NCBI RefSeq assembly: GCF_026460885.1
Contig: NZ_JAOVZW010000027.1
Location: 1-64,000, forward strand
Source: Chryseobacterium formosum
Lineage (GTDB): Bacteria > Bacteroidota > Bacteroidia > Flavobacteriales > Weeksellaceae
DNA: 64,000 nucleotides
Direction of reading: 5' to 3'
Below, one piece after another: positions 24,417 to 32,421 of this stretch. A program made the position numbers and the translations under genes. How positions within the stretch are numbered: position 1 is the first letter of the stretch; each line of letters opens with the position of its first letter. The notes below the pieces were generated by a model. The model was not told the DNA's origin and made no database searches. It saw nothing but the letters and a program-made list of their open reading frames with translations.

Positions 24417-25922
24417 TTATTCGTAATCCGGCATTTCAGCATTGGTGAAAAGCGTGGTTCGAACAAAATCAATCATTAAAGTATTCAAGTCTATAACTAC
24501 GACGTTTTTCTGTGAAATATTATCATTAGAAGTATTCATAAGAATAATCTGCGAATCATTTGGTGAAAATCTCGGATCAAGATCATTGGTTCCTGTAGGC
24601 TTATCGCTTTCCGTAGAAACATCCAGAATTACATTAGTAATTAAATTATAAATAAAAATTCGGGAATCGAGTTGTCGGTAATTTGAATCCTGATACCCTG
24701 AAACATCTCTTGTGTACAATAATTTTTGTCCGTCAACAGAAAAATTCAATCCTCCTGCAGCGCCGGAAACTCCAGTTATAATATTTTTCGTCACATTCCC
24801 AAGCATATCAATGATGAAAATTTTAACATTATATCCGTTGTAATTATTGGTTTTTAAAGCGATTTTACTGTTATCATAGCTCCAGTCACATTCTGTAATC
24901 AAGCTTCCATCGGGTGTTGTGTACAATAATTGTTGACCGCTTCCATCTTTATTAATTCTGTATAATTTATCGAAGTTGGAATAAATCAAAGTATTTCCAT
25001 TCGTACTCCATGCAAAATCCATTTCATAATTATTAAAACCTGAAACCGGAATCTGTGTTACTTTAAATGGATTTGAACCATCCGGATTTGCGGTGTAAAT
25101 ATGAGTTCCGCCACCTTCAGTTCTTAAAAATGCGACTAAGCCTGCATTATTGTTTTTTCTTGGCCTCCAACTGTTGTACATTGTTTGTGTAAACTGAAAA
25201 TGATTCCCCTGGCTATCACTAGAAATAATTGTAAGATTACCATTTTGTTTTTGTACATAATGAAAGCGGTTGGAAGGAACCGTACTGGTTGTAAATTTAA
25301 ATACAGTACTTAAAACTTCAGGATGAATACCGTCTGAAACAGCAACCTGCCAAAAATAGCTTACTCCGTATTGCAAATTATTCAGTGTATAATTTTTTAC
25401 CGTAAGATCATTTACCTCAACAACATTTGTATTAATATTATTTTTAACAATTAATCTGTATTTTAAAACATCAGAAGTATCGGGATCGGTAGAATTCCAT
25501 TTTAATTCAACAGTTAAAGGTTGATTTAAAGCATTATCAATCGGGCTCAACAAAACAGGCGTTGTAGGTGGAGAATTGAGAGAATCATCATCACTCATTT
25601 CAAAAACTAAAGTAACGGTTTGATTTTCGCCCTGAATATTTACTGCCTGAAAATTGGCAACATATCCCGACAATTCAGCTTTTACAGAATAATTTCCTAA
25701 TGGAATATTTTTTATTTCGAATAAACCGTCTTTATCACTAAACACGGTTTGTGTACTCGGCGTTGTGATTACTTTCGCATTGGGTATCGGTTCATTGGTT
25801 CCTTTTTTCACCACTTTACCTTTAAGACCCCCTGTTTGCGATTGCTCTACCAATTCTTCGTTGCACGATCCTAACGTGAAAAGAAAAACGAAAAGGGTAA
25901 ATATTTTTATAAAAGTTTTCAT
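24417..25922 (-). CDS. Lipoprotein with carboxypeptidase-regulatory, FN3-like and TolB-like propeller domains
   Basis: 501 residues. Signal peptide with lipobox LGSC (Cys20). Residues 30-110: a carboxypeptidase-regulatory-like domain (GLKGKVVKKGTNEPIPNAKV, LFEIKNIPLGNYSVKAEL). Residues 118-218: an FN3-like module (PPTTPVLLSPIDNALNQPLT, VSYFWQVAVSDG). Residues 225-500: WD40/TolB-type propeller blades (GGTHIYTANPDGSNPFKVTQ, CDWSYDNSKIALKTNNYNGY, DPRFSPNDSQIILMN). It lies five bases after the csgG stop, so it is the last gene of the curli operon. A surface accessory that holds or senses fibres is possible, but no such role is established to my knowledge. Confidence 0.8.
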   Translation of the reverse strand: MKTFIKIFTLFVFLFTLGSCNEELVEQSQTGGLKGKVVKKGTNEPIPNAKVITTPSTQTVFSDKDGLFEIKNIPLGNYSVKAELSGYVANFQAVNIQGENQTVTLVFEMSDDDSLNSPPTTPVLLSPIDNALNQPLTVELKWNSTDPDTSDVLKYRLIVKNNINTNVVEVNDLTVKNYTLNNLQYGVSYFWQVAVSDGIHPEVLSTVFKFTTSTVPSNRFHYVQKQNGNLTIISSDSQGNHFQFTQTMYNSWRPRKNNNAGLVAFLRTEGGGTHIYTANPDGSNPFKVTQIPVSGFNNYEMDFAWSTNGNTLIYSNFDKLYRINKDGSGQQLLYTTPDGSLITECDWSYDNSKIALKTNNYNGYNVKIFIIDMLGNVTKNIITGVSGAAGGLNFSVDGQKLLYTRDVSGYQDSNYRQLDSRIFIYNLITNVILDVSTESDKPTGTNDLDPRFSPNDSQIILMNTSNDNISQKNVVVIDLNTLMIDFVRTTLFTNAEMPDYE

Positions 25923-25927
25923 AATTA

Positions 25928-27295
25928 TTAGTTTTTATTACCAAAATAAAGGTTTAGACCTAAACCAAATCTCAATGCATGGTCATTTCTTTTTCCGTTT
26001 TTGAGAAGATCCCAATCATCTGAAAACCCAATGTCATATTGAGAAGAAATTCTCACTCCAAGGTTTTTAAAAGCCAGATATTCAAAACCACCTCCGAATT
26101 GCGATTTGTATTTTACATCTTCAGTAGAAAACATACCGCCAACTCCGGCATAAATAAATGGGGAAAATTTATATTTTGGTAAAAGAAAATATTCTAAATT
26201 AAGTTCCGGAGAAATGAAAGTGCGTCTTAGAATTCCTTGATTTTCTAATCTGTAAGCTGAAGCACTTAATTCTACGTTGAAATTTTTATCGAAAAAATAT
26301 TTTACTCCACCTTTTAAACCAAACTGTGCGACAGGATTTACATAGTCATTCCTCACCTGATTACCCTCAACTTGACCAAATAAAGAAAATTTTGATCTTT
26401 CTGCAGTTGCATAAATATTCCCAATCTGTCTGTTGGTATTTTTTTGAGCTTCCAAATCATAATCATCTACAATTTTTTGATAATCTGCGGGATTTCCTAA
26501 CGATTTTCCCCAAATATTATCTTTTATACCTTCAATAATTAATGATTTTACGGCTTTTTCGATTGCATCTGTTACAGCCAGCTGAATCGGCTCGTTTTGA
26601 GTGAAACCAACCTCAGCTTCCATCAATCTTTCAGTATCGATATATTTAAAGAAACTTCCGTTTACACTTGTAGAAAGGATGGTTTTAGAAACATAAACCG
26701 TTTTTAGAATTTCTCCGTTTAGAGTAGAAACTGCACGAAGATAAATCGTGATCCTGTCTTGTCTGTATTGTGACGAAGCGCCAATTCCGAAATATCTTGC
26801 GCCAATCCCGCCTGTCATCACGTTGCTGTCGTAAGAAATCACCCCACCTTCCAAAAGCATTCCTGCATATAACAAAGGCGGTAAATTTTGACTATTCTTA
26901 TCTGCATCCTTTAAATATTCCTGTCTTGTAGATCGAATAATCTGTCTTTCATTAAGAAGATTGGCAATATTTTCTCTTTCGATGGGCTTAAACCATCTAC
27001 TGTCTTCCAAAGCTTTAATAAGAATTGTAGTTGTACCTTGTGGTACTGCGGTACTCCAGTTTGCTCCGTTTTCAGAGGGTTTATATTGCCCGGTTTGATC
27101 CCGGAACTTATAAACACCTATGACAACTTTCTCTTTAGGTAATGGTAAATTTCGCAGTTCTGTGGTATGAGTCGTAATCTCACCCATCGTTGAGACCTCT
27201 TTATTAGAAGTAAAACTCATTGCGGTTCCACACGATTGTAGGGCATACAATAAGAGCATACAGAATATAATTCTGATAGTTAAAAAAAATCTCAT
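25928..27295 (-). CDS. csgG: Curli secretion channel CsgG with C-terminal beta-barrel extension
   Basis: 455 residues. The lipobox is LQSC (Cys22). Residues 23-270 are CsgG: KVVIGVYKFRDQTGQYK, IKALEDSRWFKPIERENIAN, LLEGGVISYDSNVMTGGIGA, DRITIYLRAVSTLNGEILKT and AVTDAIEKAVKSLIIEGI. E. coli CsgG is about 277 residues and ends there; here about 170 residues follow that look like an OmpA/OmpW-type outer-membrane barrel with alternating strands (FGLKGGVKYFFDKNFNVELS, FSPFIYAGVGG, HALRFGLGLNLYFG). CsgG forms the nonameric outer-membrane pore for curli subunits. Genes for CsgF, CsgE and curlin-like proteins lie directly upstream. Confidence 0.9.
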   Translation of the reverse strand: MRFFLTIRIIFCMLLLYALQSCGTAMSFTSNKEVSTMGEITTHTTELRNLPLPKEKVVIGVYKFRDQTGQYKPSENGANWSTAVPQGTTTILIKALEDSRWFKPIERENIANLLNERQIIRSTRQEYLKDADKNSQNLPPLLYAGMLLEGGVISYDSNVMTGGIGARYFGIGASSQYRQDRITIYLRAVSTLNGEILKTVYVSKTILSTSVNGSFFKYIDTERLMEAEVGFTQNEPIQLAVTDAIEKAVKSLIIEGIKDNIWGKSLGNPADYQKIVDDYDLEAQKNTNRQIGNIYATAERSKFSLFGQVEGNQVRNDYVNPVAQFGLKGGVKYFFDKNFNVELSASAYRLENQGILRRTFISPELNLEYFLLPKYKFSPFIYAGVGGMFSTEDVKYKSQFGGGFEYLAFKNLGVRISSQYDIGFSDDWDLLKNGKRNDHALRFGLGLNLYFGNKN

Positions 27296-27314
27296 GTTAT
27301 AGTTTTTAGTTTTT

Positions 27315-27722
27315 TTATTTTGGAATCACAATCTCAGACTGTTCTCCCGTATTTGTATCCAAGATACTGATCATTGTTCCCTGTGACGTTGCAGTAACCT
27401 GCAGATAAAGAGAACCAAAAAGATAGTTTCCTGGCTGTACTCCTCCACTTCCAAACTGATCCTGAAAAAGTTTTGAAGAAAGCTGACTCAAAACCTGCCG
27501 ATTAAGACTCTGAGTAAAACTATCTAAGGAACTGGAGTTACCCAACAGATTAGCGCCTTTGTTATCATCAAACTGATTTTGAGCGCTCGCTGAGCTTAAT
27601 AGCCACTGATAATTGAAGGTATCTCCACCAAAAGCCGGATTGATAGGTTTATAGACCAATTGTTGTGACTTTATCAGGTAAGTTCCTGATAAGAAAATTA
27701 AAAAAATTGCTATGGTTTTCAT
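27315..27722 (-). CDS. csgF: Curli assembly protein CsgF
   Basis: 135 residues with a signal peptide (MKTIAIFLIFLSGTYLIKSQ). The mature N-terminus QQLVYKPINPAFGGDTFNYQ is the CsgF signature, the part known to insert into the CsgG pore; the QSLNRQVLSQLSSKLF helix and the YLQVTATSQGTMISILDTNTGE end also fit. CsgF couples the fibre nucleator to the channel at the cell surface. It is 19 bases upstream of csgG. Confidence 0.9.
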   Translation of the reverse strand: MKTIAIFLIFLSGTYLIKSQQLVYKPINPAFGGDTFNYQWLLSSASAQNQFDDNKGANLLGNSSSLDSFTQSLNRQVLSQLSSKLFQDQFGSGGVQPGNYLFGSLYLQVTATSQGTMISILDTNTGEQSEIVIPK

Positions 27723-27733
27723 GGTAGTTAGTT

Positions 27734-28468
27734 TTAGTAAATAAATTCATTTTTCACAAGATTTTTGCTCGCTGTAAATTCTTTAATGTATCTGAGGGAA
27801 TTAAAAACCTGCTCAGTAATAAATTCTTCGCTCGGATTGGTGACAAAGCCGTAAATAATTTTATCATCAATTTCGATAGTAATCTGTCCGCTTGTACCTC
27901 TTGTCGGCAACTCTGTAATTTTGATTGCAGAACTGCTCTTTTCCGGAAGCTGATTATACTGAATATAAAACTGATCGTAAAAGTCTTTGCCAACTTTTGT
28001 TTTTGTTTCGTCAATGGTAAGACCACGCAATTCAAAAACGACATCGCTTTCTACTTTTGCAATTTTATTTTTTAGAAAATTCTGATTAATCTCAAGGCTG
28101 TCTTTCGATATAAGTTTTTGATTTTCTTCGTCTCTTATGTATAAATAAGCTTTCAGAGCATCATTTTTATCAAGATTTACGCTGAGTTCAGATAAAGATT
28201 TGGTCTCATTAGGATTTATAGAAAACTTTCCGCTTTGTTTATTGTTTGAAAGATTTCCGTTGCTGCCTTTTTTAATAGCAACCAAGAGATAATTTAGTTC
28301 TCTATAAATGGAAGAATTATTAGTAACAACCGCTTTAACTAAAAGCTGCTTCTCTATTACGTTTTTCTCAATTTTTGCAACAATCCCTTTATCTCCTTCC
28401 TGTGCATGTAAACAGACAGACAAAAAGATAAAGAAAGCGCTTAGCAAGAAAGAAAATAAATTTTTCAT
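27734..28468 (-). CDS. csgE: Curli secretion accessory protein CsgE with N-terminal Ig-like extension
   Basis: 244 residues, nearly twice the E. coli CsgE (129). After a signal peptide ending LHAQ, residues 23-125 form a separate beta-rich domain (GIVAKIEKNVIEKQLLVKAV, SGKFSINPNETKSLSELSVN, KAYLYIRDEENQKLI) that resembles CsgH, an Ig-like inhibitor of premature curli polymerisation. Residues 130-244 are CsgE (VVFELRGLTIDETKTKVGKD, FYDQFYIQYNQLPEKSSSAI, TEQVFNSLRYIKEF). CsgE plugs the CsgG channel from the periplasm. The CsgH likeness is a judgement from pattern only. Located 11 bases upstream of csgF. Confidence 0.85.
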   Translation of the reverse strand: MKNLFSFLLSAFFIFLSVCLHAQEGDKGIVAKIEKNVIEKQLLVKAVVTNNSSIYRELNYLLVAIKKGSNGNLSNNKQSGKFSINPNETKSLSELSVNLDKNDALKAYLYIRDEENQKLISKDSLEINQNFLKNKIAKVESDVVFELRGLTIDETKTKVGKDFYDQFYIQYNQLPEKSSSAIKITELPTRGTSGQITIEIDDKIIYGFVTNPSEEFITEQVFNSLRYIKEFTASKNLVKNEFIY

Positions 28469-28478
28469 AGAGATTTTA

Positions 28479-28892
28479 TTAATAATTTCTCATAAAAATC
28501 GTCTTATTATCACTTTTAATATTAAGATGCAAACCTTCCGAAATACTGTTGGTACCGGTTATATCTATAATATTATTATTTCCTTGGGTGGTAATGGCTG
28601 ATCTGCTTTCTTTAGTGGAAAAAGAATTATTAAAATAAATACTGTTTTGATCGCCGAGCTGCTGTATAACAATATTCGTTTTTGCATTGAGCTGTAAATC
28701 TGCATTATTGTTATTTCCCATTTGTACCACTTGCGAACCGTACAATGTAGAAGCAACCGGATTCGAATTCTGAAGACTAATCATATCGAGTGCATTTTGA
28801 CTATTGATAAGATTCCAGTCTGTCGTTTGTGACTTTCCTGCTATCGCAAAGAGTAAAGCCAGACTAATAAATATTTTCTCAAAAGTTTTCAT
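28479..28892 (-). CDS. Short curlin-like protein, possible CsgB-type nucleator
   Basis: 137 residues with signal peptide (MKTFEKIFISLALLFAIAGKSQ). The mature part has about four degenerate curlin repeats: QVVQMGNNNNADLQLNAKTN, IVIQQLGDQNSIYF and AITTQGNNNIIDITGTNS show the QxGxxN...Q spacing. In contrast to the long curlin gene it has few repeats and a basic, hydrophobic end (NKTIFMRNY), like the E. coli nucleator CsgB. It begins the csgB-like/csgE/csgF/csgG/lipoprotein operon, with csgE 10 bases downstream. Confidence 0.75.
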   Translation of the reverse strand: MKTFEKIFISLALLFAIAGKSQTTDWNLINSQNALDMISLQNSNPVASTLYGSQVVQMGNNNNADLQLNAKTNIVIQQLGDQNSIYFNNSFSTKESRSAITTQGNNNIIDITGTNSISEGLHLNIKSDNKTIFMRNY

Positions 28893-28956
28893 GTTTTATT
28901 TTTTTTAAAGGTACTTGAATACAGTGCTTCACAAAACACGTTAAACAGTTACTCAC

Positions 28957-28969
28957 AAAAAATCACTGA
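28957..28969 (-). promoter_or_regulatory. Possible shared curli regulatory motif, operon copy
   Basis: AAAAAATCACTGA on the plus strand (TCAGTGATTTTTT for the genes), 65 bases upstream of the csgB-like ATG. Near-identical motifs occur twice upstream of the long curlin gene (30305-30317 and 30333-30344). An AACAGTTAC at 28944-28952 also has a complement at 30359-30367. This could be a common activator site. Confidence 0.35.
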
Positions 28970-29011
28970 TTTCGGTTATTGCGTACAGTATTTATACGGT
29001 TATAAAAATAA

Positions 29012-29040
29012 AAAAAGGAGAAGCTGCGCTTCTCCTTTTT
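29012..29040 (-). terminator. Terminator of the long curlin gene
   Basis: AAAAAGGAGAAGC (29012-29024), loop TGC, GCTTCTCCTTTTT (29028-29040); strong stem with T run in both directions. It lies 20 bases after the curlin stop and separates it from the csgB-like operon. Confidence 0.88.
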
Positions 29041-29060
29041 TTGTCTATGAAGTTAAAAAA

Positions 29061-30248
29061 CTAGTTTCCGTTTTGAGTAACTGTGATACTGTTATTTGAT
29101 CCAGTTTGAGAACCTGTATGAGAATGTCCATTCCCATTTTGAGTAACTACAGATGTATTATTCCATCCGTATTGTACATCAGAACTACTGTTATTATTTC
29201 CGGTTTGTGTGTGAGTAATTTCATTATCCCAGCTTAATAAACCACTAATAGCACCATCTTGGCTTGAGTTTGAATAGTTGTTTGTTCCTGTTTGGATAAC
29301 ATCTACAGAATTATTGCTAACACCTCTTTGATAAGAATAAGCTCGGTTTGAATCACCTCCTTGTTGTCTAATATTTGCAGTATTATCATTTCCTCTTTGT
29401 TCTGAATCAGCTATATTAGAATCACCAATTTGATTAATCGTTAAACCATTGTTTGAACCATTTTGATATCCAACACTATTGTTAAGATCTCCATCTGAAA
29501 ATTGATAAGAATTATTATTTAAACCAATTTGCTCAATTTCAGCGATATTATCATCACCATCTTGGATTTGTTCTGCAAAATTATTTCTACCTCCTAGAAA
29601 AGCTCCATCACCTTGCAATGCTGTAGCTTTGTTATTATCACCATCTTGATTTTGAAGAATCGTTGAATTAGCACTTACCAACTGTGTTGCATTTGCTTCG
29701 TTATCATCGCCTTCTTGTCTTTGATTAATAGAATTAATACGTCCTACTATAGCAGCGGAAGAATTATTACCCTCTTGCTTTGCCATTGCATTGTTATCAT
29801 CACCTTCTTGATATTGTGTAATATTTGAAGATGCTATATTTTTGCTCTGTGTAGCTGAAGACTCATTATCATCTCCTATTTGAGTTTGCCAAACATTTGA
29901 CTGCGCAGTTTTTAATTGAGAAACAGTAGCTGTATTATCATCCCCTGTCTGAATTTGCTCAACTTTGTTATCTCTAGCAAACAATATCGCACTAGTACCC
30001 TGTGTAGTTGTAGCTGTGTTATCATCTCCCGTTTGAGTAGTTTTATTTTCATTAAATCTACCATACTGTGTAACTGTACCCGTATTACGATCTTGTGACT
30101 GGGTATAAACATTCTTGTTACCTTGCAAAGACTGCGTTACCGTCAGTGTATTATCGCTACCGCTTTGTGTAGCATTATTACTTTGGTTTTGGGCAAAAGT
30201 AAAACCCATTGCTGTAAGAGCAAATGCTCCTGTTACTAATTTTTTCAT
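29061..30248 (-). CDS. Long curlin-repeat amyloid protein (CsgA-type major subunit)
   Basis: 395 residues with signal peptide (MKKLVTGAFALTAMGFTFAQ). Nearly all of the mature protein consists of curlin repeats of about 20-25 residues with the core Q-x-G-D/N-D-N-x-A/S-x-x-x-Q; I count roughly 16-18. Examples are TTQTGDDNTATTTQGT, EQIQTGDDNTATVSQ and NQRQEGDDNEANATQ. E. coli CsgA has five such repeats. The repeats are unusually acidic (GDDN). It should be secreted through CsgG and polymerise into surface amyloid. It has its own promoter and terminator, fitting a highly expressed subunit. Confidence 0.88.
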   Translation of the reverse strand: MKKLVTGAFALTAMGFTFAQNQSNNATQSGSDNTLTVTQSLQGNKNVYTQSQDRNTGTVTQYGRFNENKTTQTGDDNTATTTQGTSAILFARDNKVEQIQTGDDNTATVSQLKTAQSNVWQTQIGDDNESSATQSKNIASSNITQYQEGDDNNAMAKQEGNNSSAAIVGRINSINQRQEGDDNEANATQLVSANSTILQNQDGDNNKATALQGDGAFLGGRNNFAEQIQDGDDNIAEIEQIGLNNNSYQFSDGDLNNSVGYQNGSNNGLTINQIGDSNIADSEQRGNDNTANIRQQGGDSNRAYSYQRGVSNNSVDVIQTGTNNYSNSSQDGAISGLLSWDNEITHTQTGNNNSSSDVQYGWNNTSVVTQNGNGHSHTGSQTGSNNSITVTQNGN

Positions 30249-30280
30249 TTTAATTAAAATTTAGTTGGTTAATAGTGAGA

Positions 30281-30288
30281 CAAAGATA
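30281..30288 (-). promoter_or_regulatory. -7 promoter box (TATCTTTG) of the long curlin gene
   Basis: Exact TAnnTTTG match on the minus strand, 32 bases before the ATG at 30248. The motif AAAAAACCACTGG (30305-30317) starts 16 bases further upstream, where an activator could touch the -33 region, and a second copy lies at 30333-30344. Confidence 0.6.
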
Positions 30289-30490
30289 GAAGCACAAAAT
30301 GAGGAAAAAACCACTGGAATAGTGTAAATTTTAAAAATCACTGGATGCAGTTTGTATTGTAACTGTTTTCAGTTTTTCGTTCTAACGGCTATTAGTTACA
30401 AACTACATCCGTAGAATTACGGTGTAAGCTTTACTCTTAAAATTATTGATAATTAACATTTTCCGGCTTCCTTTCTACAAGATATATTAG

Positions 30491-30498
30491 TAAATTTG
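30491..30498 (+). promoter_or_regulatory. -7 promoter box (TAAATTTG) four bases before the Nudix start codon
   Basis: TAAATTTG, AGCT, ATG. Transcription would start at or beside the ATG, so the mRNA is probably leaderless. Confidence 0.55.
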
Positions 30499-30502
30499 AG
30501 CT

Positions 30503-31132
30503 ATGGAAAGTTTTGGAAAAGATCTTTTAAAAAAAATAAAAAATGCTGGATTGGCAGGCTCAAATGCGCATGGAGTTTTCTCTCCGCCTTCCCGGCCTAT
30601 ATTTACTTATGATGAGGTTTTAGAAAAAAATCCAAAATTCGCTGCGGTGAATATCGTTTTATATCTAAAAGATAATGAATGGTATTTTCCTTTAATTGTA
30701 AGAAGTACCAACGAAAGAGACAGACACAGCGGACAAATCTCTCTTCCCGGTGGAAAACGTGAAGAAACAGATAGAGACTTTGCCGAAACCGCCATTCGAG
30801 AAACTTCTGAGGAAATAGGTCTTGAAAAACATTACGTGAGAATTATTCGTGAATTATCACCAATTTACATTCCGCCGAGTAATTTTTACGTTTATCCCTA
30901 TATTTCTTACACCAAGAAAAATCCGGAATTTGTTTTACAGCAAAGTGAAGCAGTAGAAGTGATTGAATTTCCGATTACTTCATTTCTAAATTTACCCGAC
31001 AGTCCCGAAATTATGGCACTTCCAGGAGCCGGAGGTCACGAAGTTCCTGTCATTAACTTCAACGGATATATTATTTGGGGAGCTACAGCCATGATCCTGA
31101 GCGAATTCAGCCAGTTGATTAAAAAAATGTAA
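30503..31132 (+). CDS. Nudix hydrolase, CoA pyrophosphatase type
   Basis: 209 residues. The Nudix box is complete: GGKREETDRDFAETAIRETS followed by EEIGL (about residues 84-108), with the Glu residues that bind magnesium. Just before it, RDRHSGQISLPGG is characteristic of the CoA pyrophosphatase (NudL/YeaB-like) subgroup, which splits coenzyme A and its esters into 4'-phosphopantetheine and 3',5'-ADP. Later YIPPSNFYVYPYISY also fits. It is followed 28 bases later by the acyltransferase gene, so an operon around CoA and lipid turnover is plausible. Confidence 0.88.
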   Translation: MESFGKDLLKKIKNAGLAGSNAHGVFSPPSRPIFTYDEVLEKNPKFAAVNIVLYLKDNEWYFPLIVRSTNERDRHSGQISLPGGKREETDRDFAETAIRETSEEIGLEKHYVRIIRELSPIYIPPSNFYVYPYISYTKKNPEFVLQQSEAVEVIEFPITSFLNLPDSPEIMALPGAGGHEVPVINFNGYIIWGATAMILSEFSQLIKKM

Positions 31133-31160
31133 CTTTGCAACTATTATGTTTAATTGAAAA

Positions 31161-31967
31161 ATGGCGAAGAAAAACATTTTTACCGATTCATTCGGAACAC
31201 CTTATTTCTTAAAAAGATTTATCATTTTTATTCTGGGAATTGTTTCTTACAGAAGATTCAACGGCTTCAACAAGCTGAAAATCACAGGAACAGAGAATTT
31301 GGTAGATCTTCCGGATTCCAATGTGCTTTTCGTATCCAACCATCAAACCTACTTTGCCGATGTTGCCGCAATGTATCACGCATTTTGTGCGGTAAATAAT
31401 GGTTATTTAAACACTATTAAAAACCCTATTTACCTTTTAAATCCGAGAGTAGATTTTTATTATGTAGCTGCTGAAGAAACCATGAACAAAGGGATTCTTC
31501 CAAAAATATTTAAAATTGCAGGTGCAGTTACCGTAAAAAGAACCTGGAGAGCAGAAGGTAAAAATATCAACAGAATGGTAGATCTTGGTGAGATCGACAA
31601 TATCATGAAAGCTTTAGACAACGGTTGGGTTGCTACATTTCCTCAAGGTACAACTGCAGCTTTTGCTCAAGGAAGAAAAGGAACCGCAAAATTGGTTAAA
31701 AATCAACGGCCGATTGTAATTCCAATCAAAATAAATGGCTTCAGAAGAGCGTTTGACAAAAAAGGACTTCGTGTAAAAGTGACCGGAGTAAAACCAACAA
31801 TGGAATTTAAAAAGCCTTTAGACATTGATTATGATAATGAGAATGCACAGCAAATTCTTCTTAAAATAATGACTGCCATTGAGCAAACCGAAGATTTTAA
31901 CATTCTGCATACGTATGATGAAGAAATCAAGGCTAAAAAATCTGACCAAACCAATCCACAAAACTAA
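31161..31967 (+). CDS. PlsC-like 1-acylglycerol-3-phosphate acyltransferase
   Basis: 268 residues. PlsC-family acyltransferase: motif I reads SNHQTYFADV (residues 57-66) and motif III FPQGTTA, followed by the KNQRPIVIPIKINGF strand. Two departures from the norm are visible: His and Asp of motif I are separated by five residues instead of four, and the Glu of FPEGT is Gln. A hydrophobic stretch near residues 17-28 may anchor it to the membrane. It probably transfers an acyl group to lysophosphatidate or a related lipid; substrate uncertain. A TAACTTTG box overlaps the end of the Nudix gene. Confidence 0.8.
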   Translation: MAKKNIFTDSFGTPYFLKRFIIFILGIVSYRRFNGFNKLKITGTENLVDLPDSNVLFVSNHQTYFADVAAMYHAFCAVNNGYLNTIKNPIYLLNPRVDFYYVAAEETMNKGILPKIFKIAGAVTVKRTWRAEGKNINRMVDLGEIDNIMKALDNGWVATFPQGTTAAFAQGRKGTAKLVKNQRPIVIPIKINGFRRAFDKKGLRVKVTGVKPTMEFKKPLDIDYDNENAQQILLKIMTAIEQTEDFNILHTYDEEIKAKKSDQTNPQN

Positions 31968-31977
31968 AACGACAACA

Positions 31978-32412
31978 ATGAAGAAGATTTTAGGAATACT
32001 TTTAATTATTTTGACAGTGCTTTCTTGTAACAGTCAGAAAATGTATTCAGATTTTGACATCAGTTATTCTAGAAGCGGTGGTTACGCTCCATCTTACGAA
32101 AACCTTTTAATTAAAGGAAATGATGCTCATTATTCTTTTGAAGGACAAGGTAAAAAAACAAAGAAAAACTTTAAAATATCTAATGAAGATCTGAAAAAAT
32201 TAGACGAAACACTTTCGAAAAATAATTTCAGAAGAATTCAGGAAGATCACAAAAAGGTGTATGATAACGTAACAACATCCATCAACGTTAAGAAAGGCGC
32301 AAATGAAGGCAGCAAGAACGATGGAAGCATGATCATGCCTAATTACAAAACCAACTGGGAAAATATTACGGCAAATTTTCAGGAAATCATTAATAACAAC
32401 GTAAAAAACTAA
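31978..32412 (+). CDS. Small lipoprotein, unknown function
   Basis: 144 residues from ATG 31978, which starts directly with a lipoprotein signal (MKKILGILLIILTVLSCNSQ, lipobox VLSC, Cys17); the frame is open further upstream into the acyltransferase gene. The mature part (DFDISYSRSGGYAPSYENLL, ISNEDLKKLDETLSKNNFRR) is a small alpha/beta domain found in other flavobacterial lipoproteins but not assigned a function. It lies 10 bases after plsC and 9 bases before mpl, so it is cotranscribed with them. Confidence 0.75.
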   Translation: MKKILGILLIILTVLSCNSQKMYSDFDISYSRSGGYAPSYENLLIKGNDAHYSFEGQGKKTKKNFKISNEDLKKLDETLSKNNFRRIQEDHKKVYDNVTTSINVKKGANEGSKNDGSMIMPNYKTNWENITANFQEIINNNVKN

Positions 32413-32421
32413 GAAAATAAG

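Noticed and set aside
29061-30248. Tandem DNA repeats suggesting CRISPR or satellite DNA
   Set aside because: The repeats are protein-level curlin repeats in one frame with a signal peptide; DNA units vary in length and sequence and there are no spacers.
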